From: Pirellulaceae bacterium | Lineage (GTDB): Bacteria > Planctomycetota > Planctomycetia > Pirellulales > Pirellulaceae | Direction: 5' to 3' | DNA length: 64,000 bases | Assembly (NCBI GenBank): GCA_028280445.1 | Contig: JANQLU010000064.1 | Location: forward strand, 87,556-151,555 | Shown here: piece after piece, positions 8,866-16,992 of the stretch | Layout: each line of letters begins with the position of its first letter | Position numbering within the stretch: the first letter of the stretch is position 1 | Program-made: the position numbers and the translations under genes | Notes under the pieces: generated by a model | What the model was told of the DNA's origin: nothing | The model's input: the letters and a program-made list of their open reading frames with translations, nothing else | Databases searched by the model: none

Positions 8866-9849
8866 ATGATTAGAAAATGCTTTGCTCCTGCATTGGCCGT
8901 ATTTGCACTTGTGGTGTCGGGTCATTTGACCAACGCACAAGAAGTCGACATCGAACGTGTTTACGGTGATGGAGTCCACGCCTATTTTAATGGTAAATTC
9001 AAAGAGGCCATTAAGTACCTCAACAAATCAATCGAAGCAGGCTCGATCGACGCTCGAGCATTCTATTTCCGCGGTCTGGCTCAATATCAACTTGGAAACA
9101 AGGAAGCTGGTAACAAAGACTTTATCGAAGGGGCAGCACTGGAGCAAAAATTCTTGAACCAGCAACGAGTCATCAATCGTTCGCTCCAACGTGTTCAAGG
9201 TAACGTGCGATTGTCATTGGAAAAAGTTCGTCGCGGAAACTACGAAACCAAGACGGTAAAAATCGACAAAACTCGTATCCCAGTTAAGTCACCATTTGAC
9301 ATCAACGATTCGAATTCAACCGCCGGTGATTCAAAAGATAATCCTAAACCGAATTTGCCAGATTCGAGCAAAATTGATGATCCGACAGCGCCGTTTCCAG
9401 GACTCAAGCGAAAGCCAAGTCCCAAAAAAGGCGATAAAGTTGCACCGAAAACCGAGCCGCCAGCTGGTGAAAAGAAAGATGACGGAATTTTTGGTGATTC
9501 CAAAACAGACGACGCGGCAAAAATTGGAGCGAAACCTGCCGACAAACCAAAAATGGAGAAAAAAGTCGACGACATTTTTGGTGATTCAAAAACGGAAAAA
9601 AAACCAACGGATGCTCCGAAAGTCGAGAAAAAAGAGGAAGACATTTTCGGTGATTCTAAACCTGCAGAAAAAAAACCTACCGGCACCGATAAAAAATCTG
9701 ATCCACCTAAAAAATCAGCCGACAAAGAAGATATCTTTGGCGAATCCAAATCGGCAGACGCCAAGAAAAAAGCCCCTTCTAAAGACGCTCCAAAAAAGAA
9801 AGAAGTTCCCAAAAAAAAAGAAGCGGATGATTTGTTTGGTGATGGATAA
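8866..9849 (+). CDS. Secreted TPR protein with Lys-rich tail carrying repeated FGDS motifs
   Basis: The product has 327 residues with a signal peptide ending near ALVVSGHLTNAQE. A short TPR-like region (about 30-100) includes HAYFNGKFKEAIKYLNKSIE and ARAFYFRGLAQYQLGNKEAG. From about residue 150 the sequence is a Lys/Pro/Asp-rich disordered tail. It contains five near-identical motifs with the pattern D-[IL]-F-G-[DE]-[SG] (GIFGDS, DIFGDS twice, DIFGES, DLFGDG), each spaced by Lys-rich linkers of about 20-35 residues. The last motif is at the very C-terminus. A strong terminator follows the stop. Its function is unknown; the motif array looks like multivalent short binding motifs. Confidence 0.75.
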   Translation: MIRKCFAPALAVFALVVSGHLTNAQEVDIERVYGDGVHAYFNGKFKEAIKYLNKSIEAGSIDARAFYFRGLAQYQLGNKEAGNKDFIEGAALEQKFLNQQRVINRSLQRVQGNVRLSLEKVRRGNYETKTVKIDKTRIPVKSPFDINDSNSTAGDSKDNPKPNLPDSSKIDDPTAPFPGLKRKPSPKKGDKVAPKTEPPAGEKKDDGIFGDSKTDDAAKIGAKPADKPKMEKKVDDIFGDSKTEKKPTDAPKVEKKEEDIFGDSKPAEKKPTGTDKKSDPPKKSADKEDIFGESKSADAKKKAPSKDAPKKKEVPKKKEADDLFGDG

Positions 9850-9883
9850 ACTGATAGACATTCAAGACAATTGATTCATAATA

Positions 9884-9910
9884 AACGCCGCTTTACCGCG
9901 GCGTTTTTTT
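9884..9910 (+). terminator. Intrinsic terminator after the TPR gene
   Basis: Perfect 8-bp arms AACGCCGC (9884-9891) and GCGGCGTT (9898-9905) with a 6-base loop are followed by a run of seven T. It sits 35 bases after the TPR gene stop, and its T-run ends on the base before the ATG at 9911. Confidence 0.9.
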
Positions 9911-11908
9911 ATGTCCAAAAAGAACACGACCATGAGAATCATCGATCGCCAGACTCTGATTGGAATTGCCCTGATAATTTTGATTGGGATGACCACAAAT
10001 GGATTTGCCCAACCGGTAATCAGTCGTATTGAACCACCCGTGATCACGCTGGGCCAGAAAAATTCGATCAAGATTTACGGTTCGAATCTGACGCAAGTCC
10101 AATCGTGGGTGACAACCTGTCCGCTCAAGTTTGAACTCGACAAGTCGGCAAAATCATCGGCGACGGTTCAGCATCTGATTGTCACTGGCGACCGTTCGGA
10201 GTGTGCCGGAATCAACTTGCTGCGAGGCGTTGGCAAAAATGTTGCCACCAATTATTTTCCGGTTGCCACCGATGCTGTTCCAAATCGCACCATTGCGCCG
10301 GACAAGCCCGTCGATGTATCGCGAACGACCCCTGTTCTTTCGTTTTCTGGAAAACTTTCTGGGCAACAGAAGGTGATTTTGAATTTCACAGCGAAAAAAA
10401 ATGAACTCATTAAATTCGAAGTGGAGTCGGTGCGACTCGGTTCGAAACTGCGTCCAGCGTTGTTTCTGATGAATTTAAAAGATAGCCAAATGGCCTGGTC
10501 GCAACCCCAAAGTCGATATGGTGGTGACACTTACCTCGGTCTTCGCGCTCCCAATTCTGGCAAGTATCGATTGGTGCTTCAGGACCAACTTTCCAAAGCA
10601 CCAGCAGGCAGTGTATTCCGTATCAAACTCGGCGATGTTGATTCGTCTGTTCAAGTATTTCCTGTTGCAAAAACACACCGCAAACCACAATTGTTGAAAT
10701 CAAAATCGATCGCAGACACTCCGCCGGTTGCCGGAGGTTGGCAACCGACGTTGGTCCAAAAAGACTCTTTATTTTCTGGTTGGAGGCCGTCCGTCATCTC
10801 ACGTTTGCGTTTGGAACTCGATGAATTAAAACTTCCTCGACAAAAAATGACTTTTCCAATGGCAATCAATGGTGTAATTACAAAACCAGGAGAACGAGAT
10901 GTTTACGATATACGATTACCTGGCGATCGGAAATTTTTGACTGTCAAAGTTTATGCGGCACAACTCCGTTCTCCGTTGGACGCTGTTATTGTCGTGCGCG
11001 GTGACAAAAATCAGATTCTCGGTCAAATGGACGACACTCCCAATTCAATCGATCCCACTGTCAACGTCAATCTTCCAGCAAAATCTAAAACTGTGTCCGT
11101 AGAGATTTCCGATCTACTCGGACGCGGAGGTGAGAATTTTTGCTACCGAATTGTTTTGAGCGATGAACAATCTCCGCCATTTCAAATTAATTTGGACAGC
11201 GACCATTTGGCGATCGCACCTGGCGAAACAAAATCGATTCGCGTTCAGGCAACTCGCGGTCGGTACCGCGGTCCGATTGAGATCCATTGCAAGTTTCCCG
11301 GTAATTTGAATGCTGCGAAAACGACGATTCCAGCTGGAAACGATTCTGCATTTTTGACGATTCGCTCTGATGGCCAGACAATAGCCGGTTTTGTAAATAT
11401 CTACGGTTCGATTCCAGGACACGCGTACACGACGCGAGCAGTGACTCCCAAGCCTGCGATTAACGTCCGGCAACAACCCATTTGGATGAATTCGCTGGTG
11501 ACGGTCGGAACATCTGATCTGCCTGATTTCGCGATGCGTTTGGGGCCGCTACAAAAATCAAAATACTTTGACTATTTGTACACGGCGAAAATAACGGTTG
11601 AACGTCGAAAGAAATTCGACAACAAAATAAGGTTGAGTTATTTGACCAATCAGAAAATCAAAATGGTCAAGCAAAAAAACAAACAAGTGCCGGACCCCAA
11701 ATCGACGGTAAGATTGCTTGGTGCTGGGCCAGAGCTGGAGATAGCAAAAGGACAAACTGAAAAAACACTGTTTTTCTTTTGTCCCAAACCGCAATCAGCA
11801 ACGCAGTTGTTGTTAACAGGACGGAAACTCAAACTCAAACCAGACGCCAAAAATCCTTTTGACAATTCTCCCGCATCAACAACCGAAATCGTAACGTTTC
11901 CCAAATAA
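9911..11908 (+). CDS. Secreted protein with IPT/TIG-like and pre-peptidase (PPC)-like domains
   Basis: The product is a predicted periplasmic or surface protein of 665 residues (658 if it starts at ATG 9932). The signal peptide covers IGIALIILIGMTTNGFAQ. Directly after it comes PVISRIEPPVITLGQKNSIKIYGSNL, an IPT/TIG-like start. A PPC-like beta domain follows (about 150-235, with LIKFEVESVRLGSKLRPALF). A second PPC-like segment lies at about 325-430, with GERDVYDIRLPGDRKFLTVKVYA. ATG 9911 directly abuts the T-run of the upstream terminator, so ATG 9932 may be the real start. No peptidase domain or active site is visible, so it is probably a structural or binding protein. Confidence 0.72.
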   Translation: MSKKNTTMRIIDRQTLIGIALIILIGMTTNGFAQPVISRIEPPVITLGQKNSIKIYGSNLTQVQSWVTTCPLKFELDKSAKSSATVQHLIVTGDRSECAGINLLRGVGKNVATNYFPVATDAVPNRTIAPDKPVDVSRTTPVLSFSGKLSGQQKVILNFTAKKNELIKFEVESVRLGSKLRPALFLMNLKDSQMAWSQPQSRYGGDTYLGLRAPNSGKYRLVLQDQLSKAPAGSVFRIKLGDVDSSVQVFPVAKTHRKPQLLKSKSIADTPPVAGGWQPTLVQKDSLFSGWRPSVISRLRLELDELKLPRQKMTFPMAINGVITKPGERDVYDIRLPGDRKFLTVKVYAAQLRSPLDAVIVVRGDKNQILGQMDDTPNSIDPTVNVNLPAKSKTVSVEISDLLGRGGENFCYRIVLSDEQSPPFQINLDSDHLAIAPGETKSIRVQATRGRYRGPIEIHCKFPGNLNAAKTTIPAGNDSAFLTIRSDGQTIAGFVNIYGSIPGHAYTTRAVTPKPAINVRQQPIWMNSLVTVGTSDLPDFAMRLGPLQKSKYFDYLYTAKITVERRKKFDNKIRLSYLTNQKIKMVKQKNKQVPDPKSTVRLLGAGPELEIAKGQTEKTLFFFCPKPQSATQLLLTGRKLKLKPDAKNPFDNSPASTTEIVTFPK

Positions 11909-11950
11909 CAGTTACATCGCGCTGCGTTTTCACGACACAACAACACACAG

Positions 11951-12009
11951 CAAAGATTGACAGGAAAAACTCACGCGATGAAATCCTGTCAATCCTGTTA
12001 ATCCTGTCC
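11951..12009. repeat. Imperfect inverted repeat with 'aatcctgt' units
   Basis: The element has the form gattgacaggaaaa, then a spacer, then three tandem copies of aatcctgt(c/t), whose reverse complement matches the left arm (acagga). It lies in the gap between the PPC-type gene and the convergent redoxin gene. Confidence 0.55.
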
Positions 12010-12045
12010 AAAAAACACATCAACCAACATTGACATTCGCGCATT

Positions 12046-12076
12046 AAAAAAGCCCGCTGCGTCAGTACAACGGGCT
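12046..12076 (-). terminator. Intrinsic terminator of the redoxin gene
   Basis: Read on the minus strand, AGCCCG and CGGGCT arms enclose a 14-base loop and run into TTTTTT. It lies just after the stop of the minus-strand redoxin gene. Confidence 0.75.
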
Positions 12077-12092
12077 GAGCGACAATTGAAAA

Positions 12093-12680
12093 CTATTTTT
12101 TCTTGCTGCCTTTACCTTTTTTCTTTAACCCTTTGAGAACTTTGAGTAGCTCTTCGGACTTGGCTCGCTTTCTCAAATCGCCGGGAATGATTGCAGCAAT
12201 TTTTCCGTTGGAATCAATCACATAGTTGTCAAAAACTAATCGGCCGGGACTATAGATGGCTGTTTGTTTTTTTCCGGTATCTAGCGCCATTGTAAAATTG
12301 GTTTTCGATGACTTTTTCATCTTTTCCAATCCTTCGACGCCTTGTCGCTCTTCGCGGAATACGGCGATGACCTCGACGTTCATTTTGTCAAATGCTTCTT
12401 TGTTTTTGTTCAGTTCGACCAACTGAGCACGGCAGAACGGTCACCAGTTTGCCCGAGAAAACAACAATACGACCGGATGTCCATTTTTGCCAAATCGATC
12501 TGATAATTTGACTTTTTTATCATCAAAAGTTTCGAGATTAAAATCGGGGGCTTTGTCCCCAACTTTTAATTTTTTGGCATCGTCTTCCTGTTTTTTGTCC
12601 GTTTGCGCGTCGGTGTTACCGATCGAGAAAACGACGCTCGCTACGACAGCGAGCAAGAAACTTACTTTCAATTTCAACAT
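12093..12680 (-). CDS. Secreted peroxiredoxin/redoxin-like protein with in-frame TGA, probable selenoprotein (Sec80)
   Basis: The gene encodes a 195-residue thioredoxin-fold (AhpC/TSA-like) protein if TGA at 12441-12443 is read through. The N-terminus MLKLKVSFLLAVVASVVF is a signal peptide ending near TDAQ. Then come KVGDKAPDFNLETFDDK and VVLLFSRANW. Next is the TGA, followed in the same frame by PFCRAQLVELNKN and KVIAVFREE-like sequence (VEVIAVFREERQG). The TGA stands exactly where related proteins have the peroxidatic or redox Cys (SRANW-C-PFC), so the product would carry a UxxC motif. The reading frame before and after the codon is the same, so no frameshift is needed. The C-terminus is Lys-rich. 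A thiol/selenol peroxidase or oxidoreductase in the periplasm is the likely role. A nonsense mutation is the alternative, but the downstream hairpin argues for Sec. Confidence 0.8.
12410..12426 (-). promoter_or_regulatory. Putative bacterial SECIS hairpin
   Basis: On the minus strand UCAGUU-GGUCG-AACUGA forms a perfect 6-bp stem with a 5-base loop. A G-C and U-A pair extend it below one mismatch. The stem starts 14 bases and the loop 20 bases after the UGA, inside the 16-37 base window known for bacterial SECIS elements. The loop begins with GG and contains GGUC, as does the Escherichia coli fdhF loop recognised by SelB. Confidence 0.7.
12441..12443 (-). other. In-frame UGA codon proposed to encode selenocysteine
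   Basis: It is codon 80 of the redoxin gene, between Trp79 and Pro81 in W-U-P-F-C. Coding-type sequence with family motifs continues for 115 residues after it in the same frame. Confidence 0.75.
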
Positions 12681-12885
12681 GCGCCCCTACCCTTTGAGTT
12701 CAACGTTGTCATTGGATTTCGACTTTGAAACCTGTATCAATCGCCAAAATCACAAACGAACAATCATAGAAACTGGCCATGTTTGGAACAATCGTCGAGC
12801 GTATCAAACATGACAGTTCAAAAAAAATGTTTCTAATTGCGTGACAGGTATTACATTGATGAAGTGAGGGATCGAACACCGCAAC

Positions 12886-12942
12886 GTAGGGCCGGTTCCT
12901 ACCGGCCAATCTAATAAAACGGCCGGTGGGAACCGGCCCTAC
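12886..12942. repeat. Palindromic repeat, GTAGGGCCGG family, complete copy
   Basis: The left arm gtagggccggttcctaccgg and right arm ccggtgggaaccggccctac are near-perfect inverted copies around a short A/T-rich spacer. It lies in the gene-free gap 12681-13266 between the divergent redoxin and sigma factor genes. Confidence 0.9.
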
Positions 12943-13085
12943 TCTGAAATTGAATCGAAGGCCAATCAGATTTTTGCGATAATTCGTCAAAAAGTGGCTG
13001 ATTTACGGAAAAACAAAATTTTGTGTCACCACAAGCTGTTGGCACAACACTATTGATTTGACGCACATTTTTGTGGGCACGAGTC

Positions 13086-13174
13086 AAATCGTAACCCGAA
13101 GCGTAAGCGAGGGACCACAACCAACAGACGTGCAGCAAAAACCGGTCCCTCGCTTACGCTTCGGGTTACGATTT
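13086..13174. repeat. Long inverted repeat with 31-bp perfect arms (CGAAGCGTAAGCGAGGGAC family)
   Basis: Arms 13086-13116 and 13144-13174 are exact reverse complements (31 bp each) with a 27-base spacer. The core is CCGAAGCGTAAGCGAGGGAC. It is the intact version of the copies at 3301 and 18190. It lies about 90 bases upstream of the sigma factor start. Confidence 0.9.
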
Positions 13175-13266
13175 TTGTTTGATGCAAAACTCGCTTGCGC
13201 GTCACACATACGATTGCCTGACACCAGTGCCTAATTTCGAATCGACTTTCAACAAAACTCAAATCC

Positions 13267-14703
13267 ATGTTAGATCGAACTGAATCCGATATCGTCATCG
13301 ATGCACAAGCGGGCAATACCGTGGCTTTCGAAAAACTCGTTCGCCGGTATCAAAACTTGATCACCTCGATGGCGTTCAGTCAAACCGGCGATTTGCAGCG
13401 CAGCGAAGATATTGCCCAACAGGCGTTTTTGACAGCTTGGGAAAAACGAGCAGAACTCAAAGACCCCGGTCGTTTTGGAGGTTGGCTGCGATCGATCACG
13501 AGAAATTTGACATTCAATTCGAATCGAAAAATCAGTCGCCTGGATCGTTCGGCGCAAGGTTTGGAACCTCACTTGGAACCAGCAGTTTTGGATGAACCAC
13601 AACAGTCGATGGCCACGGCCGAGCAACAGAAATTATTGTGGGCGTCTCTCAAAAATATTCCCGAAGAGTATCGAGAACCGTTGGTATTGTTTTATCGTGA
13701 AGAGAAATCGGTTGCGCAAGTTGCCGAGTTGATGGGATTGTCCGTCGATGCCGTCAAGCAAAGATTGTCGCGCGGCCGGGCCATGCTCAAATCCGAAGTC
13801 GAACAGTTTGTCGAAGATTTGCTCGGTTCGTCAAAACCGGGAGCTTCTTTCGCGTCGGCAGTAATGGTTGCCTTGCCCACCACGTCGGCTCCTGTCGTGA
13901 AAGCGGCTATTCAAGGTGGAACTGTCATTGGAGCGAAAACGATGTTGGGCAAATTAGCGTGGTTGGCTTCGGGCCCGATGTTGGGTGCATTGGGAGGAAT
14001 CCTCGGCGCGGCAGGCGGTATTGCCGGCGGTTATTGGGGGACGAAAAACAGCGTGAAATATGCGACGTCCGACGATGAAAAAAAATTACTGTGGCGATTT
14101 TTTTGGTCGATCATGATCCAATCCATCATGTACACGATCGCCGTTTTTGCCCTGACGTTGTTCGTGACAGGTACAACAACGTTTTGGTGGATCTTGGGAT
14201 TCACCACCGTTTACTCAGGATTATTGATCGCGCAGATTGTCATCTTGATAAAAAAGCAACGAGATTTACACGCCGTTCATGGCAAACCTGAATACGTCAA
14301 AGAATTTGGAGGGGACGGTCAGCCAGCCAGTTTAAACCAGTTTCGCTATTCAATTGTGGGTGCCACGATTGGCTGCTGGACTTGGCTGTTGATATTGTCG
14401 CTGATCAAATTGAATTGGATTATTTTGCTGGTGTCTCTGATCGTGATGAGCGCGCATTTGACTTGGCGAATTTTTACAGCTCATTTATGTAAAACACTTG
14501 GCGACCAACTCCGTTGTCAAGCGACGATGGTCCTGGTCAACGTTGTTTTGGCCGGAGCGATCATCATTGCTGCCGAATTTGTCGGAATGTCTTATGAGCC
14601 GCTGCCCAACTGGGCATTGGCCCTGATGGTGATTGTGGTGGGTTGGATATGTGCCATGGGGCTATGGCACGGCGCCAACAAGGCTGATCAAAAAATGGCG
14701 TAG
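13267..14703 (+). CDS. ECF-type sigma factor fused to a multi-pass membrane domain
   Basis: This 478-residue protein joins an RNA polymerase sigma-70 (ECF) module to an integral membrane domain. Region 2 spans about residues 18-90 (AFEKLVRRYQNLITSMAFSQ, then DIAQQAFLTAWEK). Region 4 spans about 115-170 (LKNIPEEYREPLVLFYREE, then AELMGLSVDAVKQRLSRGR). After about residue 185 come a Gly/Ala-rich segment and five or six hydrophobic helices to the C-terminus, with no known ligand-binding domain. No anti-sigma gene is adjacent, so the fused membrane part may itself tether or inhibit the sigma factor. The TAG stop forms the left border of a palindromic repeat. The fusion rests on one uninterrupted frame. 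Confidence 0.87.
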   Translation: MLDRTESDIVIDAQAGNTVAFEKLVRRYQNLITSMAFSQTGDLQRSEDIAQQAFLTAWEKRAELKDPGRFGGWLRSITRNLTFNSNRKISRLDRSAQGLEPHLEPAVLDEPQQSMATAEQQKLLWASLKNIPEEYREPLVLFYREEKSVAQVAELMGLSVDAVKQRLSRGRAMLKSEVEQFVEDLLGSSKPGASFASAVMVALPTTSAPVVKAAIQGGTVIGAKTMLGKLAWLASGPMLGALGGILGAAGGIAGGYWGTKNSVKYATSDDEKKLLWRFFWSIMIQSIMYTIAVFALTLFVTGTTTFWWILGFTTVYSGLLIAQIVILIKKQRDLHAVHGKPEYVKEFGGDGQPASLNQFRYSIVGATIGCWTWLLILSLIKLNWIILLVSLIVMSAHLTWRIFTAHLCKTLGDQLRCQATMVLVNVVLAGAIIIAAEFVGMSYEPLPNWALALMVIVVGWICAMGLWHGANKADQKMA

Positions 14704-14771
14704 GGCCGGTTCCCACCGGCCGGTTTGTCGGCAGAAGGGCCGGTAGGAACCGGCCCTTCTGCCGACGCTAC
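14700..14771. repeat. Palindromic repeat between convergent genes, with 18-bp hairpin
   Basis: It begins gtagggccggttcccaccgg and contains a perfect 18-bp stem (14727-14744 with 14749-14766) around a 4-base AGGA loop. The TAG stop of the sigma factor gene lies in its left end and the TAG stop of the NrfD gene in its right end. It could act as a bidirectional transcription barrier. Confidence 0.88.
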
Positions 14772-16030
14772 TGCAACGACTCTTCAGACTGGCGCCTAAA
14801 AACGGCAATCGCCAACTTCAACAGGACTGTCAGGATCATCAAACCGAATGCCCAGATTCCTGCGCTGACTTTCCACTCGGTCAAACTTGGAGTGTATTCG
14901 ACAATTTCATGCAACGTGCTGGGAACAAAACCGGGCACAATCAGCCCCATGCCTTTTTCAATCCAGGCGCCGATAAAGGCCAACACACAGGCGATTGTCA
15001 AAACCGATGTTCGCTTGAAAACCCAAGGCGAGAGGAACAACACGGCTGCCACTACATTGAATGCAACGGCTGTCCAAATCCAGGGAACCAAAGCGTTGTG
15101 TCCATGTAGTCCGAGGAACAAATACCGTGCAGAGTCGGTATGGGCCCCGCCCGTATAAAACTCCGTAAACACTTCGGAAATGACCATCAGCAAATTAATC
15201 AAGATCGTGACGCGGACAATTTTGATTAATAAATGGCTGGGAGCTTCGTCAATGTTTCGGCCGACGAGATTTCGCAAGACGATAAAGATGATCAAAATCA
15301 GGGCCGGTCCAGCGACAAAAGCACTGGCCAAAAACCGGGGCGCCAACAAAGCAGTATTCCAAAATGGCCGACCGCCGAGCCCACAGTATAAAAATGCCGT
15401 TACCGTATGAATGGAAATGGCCCAAAAAATCGAAATCAAGACAAACGGCAAATACCAGGTTTTGTTTGGCTTTCGACCGAGAAATCGCATGTACAGCAAA
15501 TACCCGCAGATATGCAGGTTCAATAGCAAATAAACATTGAGAACAATCACATCCCAGGTCAACATCGACATCGGCCAATTGAATCGTCCAATCCCGGGAA
15601 TCAAATGCCAAAACCGCTCGGGACGTCCGAGATCGACGACAACAAATAACAGGCACATGACAATCGCAGCAATCGCCAGGATCTCGCCGACAATCACAAC
15701 ATCTTGCATTTTTTTATCACGATAGAGATAGGCAGGAATGACCATCATCACGCCGCCCGCCGCGACGCCTACCATAAAAGTGAAATTCGCGATGTATAAC
15801 CCCCAACTGACATGATCGGTCATGTTGGTCACGATCATTCCGTCAGCGACCTGGACGGCCCAGGCGTTGGCACCAACCAGTGCAACAGCGGTTAAAATAA
15901 ACATCCACAAATAAAACAGTGGACTGCCATTGGTCGATTCGCCGAGTCCCCACCAGATAAATTTGGGGTAACTGCGCACGGGACGATCGGCATCAGGGGT
16001 GAGCAGTTCGTGGTCGGTCGTCGAAGACAT
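14768..16030 (-). CDS. nrfD: NrfD/PsrC family quinol-interacting membrane subunit
   Basis: This 420-residue membrane protein has about nine or ten hydrophobic helices and belongs to the NrfD/PsrC (polysulfide reductase membrane subunit) family. It has an N-terminal GLGESTNGSPLFYLWMF stretch and a VSWGLYIANFTFMVGVAAGG motif typical of the family. Such subunits oxidise or reduce quinol and pass electrons to a 4Fe-4S partner, which is encoded directly upstream (11-base gap). It is the last gene of the Rrf2-cytochrome-FeS-NrfD operon. No catalytic Mo subunit lies in this operon, so I infer that it feeds the nearby nap system. The symbol is used for the family only. Confidence 0.85.
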   Translation of the reverse strand: MSSTTDHELLTPDADRPVRSYPKFIWWGLGESTNGSPLFYLWMFILTAVALVGANAWAVQVADGMIVTNMTDHVSWGLYIANFTFMVGVAAGGVMMVIPAYLYRDKKMQDVVIVGEILAIAAIVMCLLFVVVDLGRPERFWHLIPGIGRFNWPMSMLTWDVIVLNVYLLLNLHICGYLLYMRFLGRKPNKTWYLPFVLISIFWAISIHTVTAFLYCGLGGRPFWNTALLAPRFLASAFVAGPALILIIFIVLRNLVGRNIDEAPSHLLIKIVRVTILINLLMVISEVFTEFYTGGAHTDSARYLFLGLHGHNALVPWIWTAVAFNVVAAVLFLSPWVFKRTSVLTIACVLAFIGAWIEKGMGLIVPGFVPSTLHEIVEYTPSLTEWKVSAGIWAFGLMILTVLLKLAIAVFRRQSEESLQ

Positions 16031-16041
16031 GGCTTACTTAA

Positions 16042-16992
16042 TCAATCAAAGAAATAGAAAAAACTGGGTCGTGTTCCGAGTTCTTCTTTGAGCACAAACA
16101 CGCGTTTGTTTTTTAGAACCCAGTTGATATCGGAATCCGGGTCATTCAAATCCCCAAATACGCGAGCGCCCGTGGGACAAGCCTCAAGGCAAGCTGGCGC
16201 TCGACCTTCACGAGTTCGATGCAAACAGTAATGACATTTTTCCATCGTGCCTTGAGGGCGAATGCGATTGGACAAATAACCCTGATTTGGATTGACTTCG
16301 TCTGCAGGAATTTCGGGCTGTTCCCAATTGAATCGTCTGGCGTGATAGGGACATGCCGCTTCACAGTACCGACAGCCGATGCACCAGTTGTAATCCACCA
16401 CGACAATTCCATCGTCCTCTTTCCAAGTCGCCTCGACAGGACAGACGGTCACACAAGGCGGGTTGTCGCACTGCTGACACTGGACGGGCATATAGTATTT
16501 GTCGTCTTGTGGAACGGTGTGATCATACGTCGTATTACCTTGTTCCATATCCATCGAGCCTTTGGTCATTTCCAGGACTCGAATGTACGACTGATCGACA
16601 CCTCGATGATGGTTGTTTTCCTGGTTGCATGCTTCCATGCATTTGCCATTTCCATTGCATTTGCTCAAATTGATCGCGTATCCAAACTTGACGCCCGGAA
16701 TCGGTTTGGGATCGGAGATCGAAACGTTTGCGCCGTAGTTTTCTTTGGCTTCCGATTCGAGTCGTGCAAAAATCTCTTTTTTGTCGTCCTCCGACAGCTC
16801 TTTGTAATGTTGTTGCAAAAACTCGCTAAGTGAAACGTTTTCCGGGATCACCATCAATGGCGAAATCGCTTTGCCAAAAGCCGCCAGTCCCAGCGTCACT
16901 CCGGCTATTTTGAGCGCGGTTCGTCGTGTCGATGGTTGCTGGAGTATCGGCAGCGATATTTTCTTTTTGTCGCGATCGTTCGTATCTGTCAT
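16042..16992 (-). CDS. nrfC: Tat-exported ferredoxin-type subunit with four [4Fe-4S] sites (NrfC/DsrO-like)
   Basis: This 316-residue protein starts with a twin-arginine-like signal (STRRTALKIAGVTLGLAAFG). The Cys groups are CNGNGKCMEAC, then CQQCDNPPCVTVC, then CIGCRYCEAAC, then CHYCLHRTREGRAPACLEAC. This is the four-cluster pattern of NrfC/PsrB/DmsB-like electron-transfer subunits. It should sit on the periplasmic face between the NrfD quinol site and the tetraheme cytochrome. ATG 16992 shares a base with the stop of the upstream cytochrome gene (TGATG), which implies translational coupling. Confidence 0.87.
   Translation of the reverse strand: MTDTNDRDKKKISLPILQQPSTRRTALKIAGVTLGLAAFGKAISPLMVIPENVSLSEFLQQHYKELSEDDKKEIFARLESEAKENYGANVSISDPKPIPGVKFGYAINLSKCNGNGKCMEACNQENNHHRGVDQSYIRVLEMTKGSMDMEQGNTTYDHTVPQDDKYYMPVQCQQCDNPPCVTVCPVEATWKEDDGIVVVDYNWCIGCRYCEAACPYHARRFNWEQPEIPADEVNPNQGYLSNRIRPQGTMEKCHYCLHRTREGRAPACLEACPTGARVFGDLNDPDSDINWVLKNKRVFVLKEELGTRPSFFYFFD

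Noticed and set aside
12093..12422. A separate 109-aa gene downstream of the TGA
   Set aside because: It is in the same frame as the upstream part, has no start or Shine-Dalgarno sequence of its own and lacks the first half of the redoxin fold; readthrough explains both parts.
12886..13174. CRISPR array from repeated palindromes
   Set aside because: The copies are single, dispersed and of different families, with no regular spacing or cas genes.
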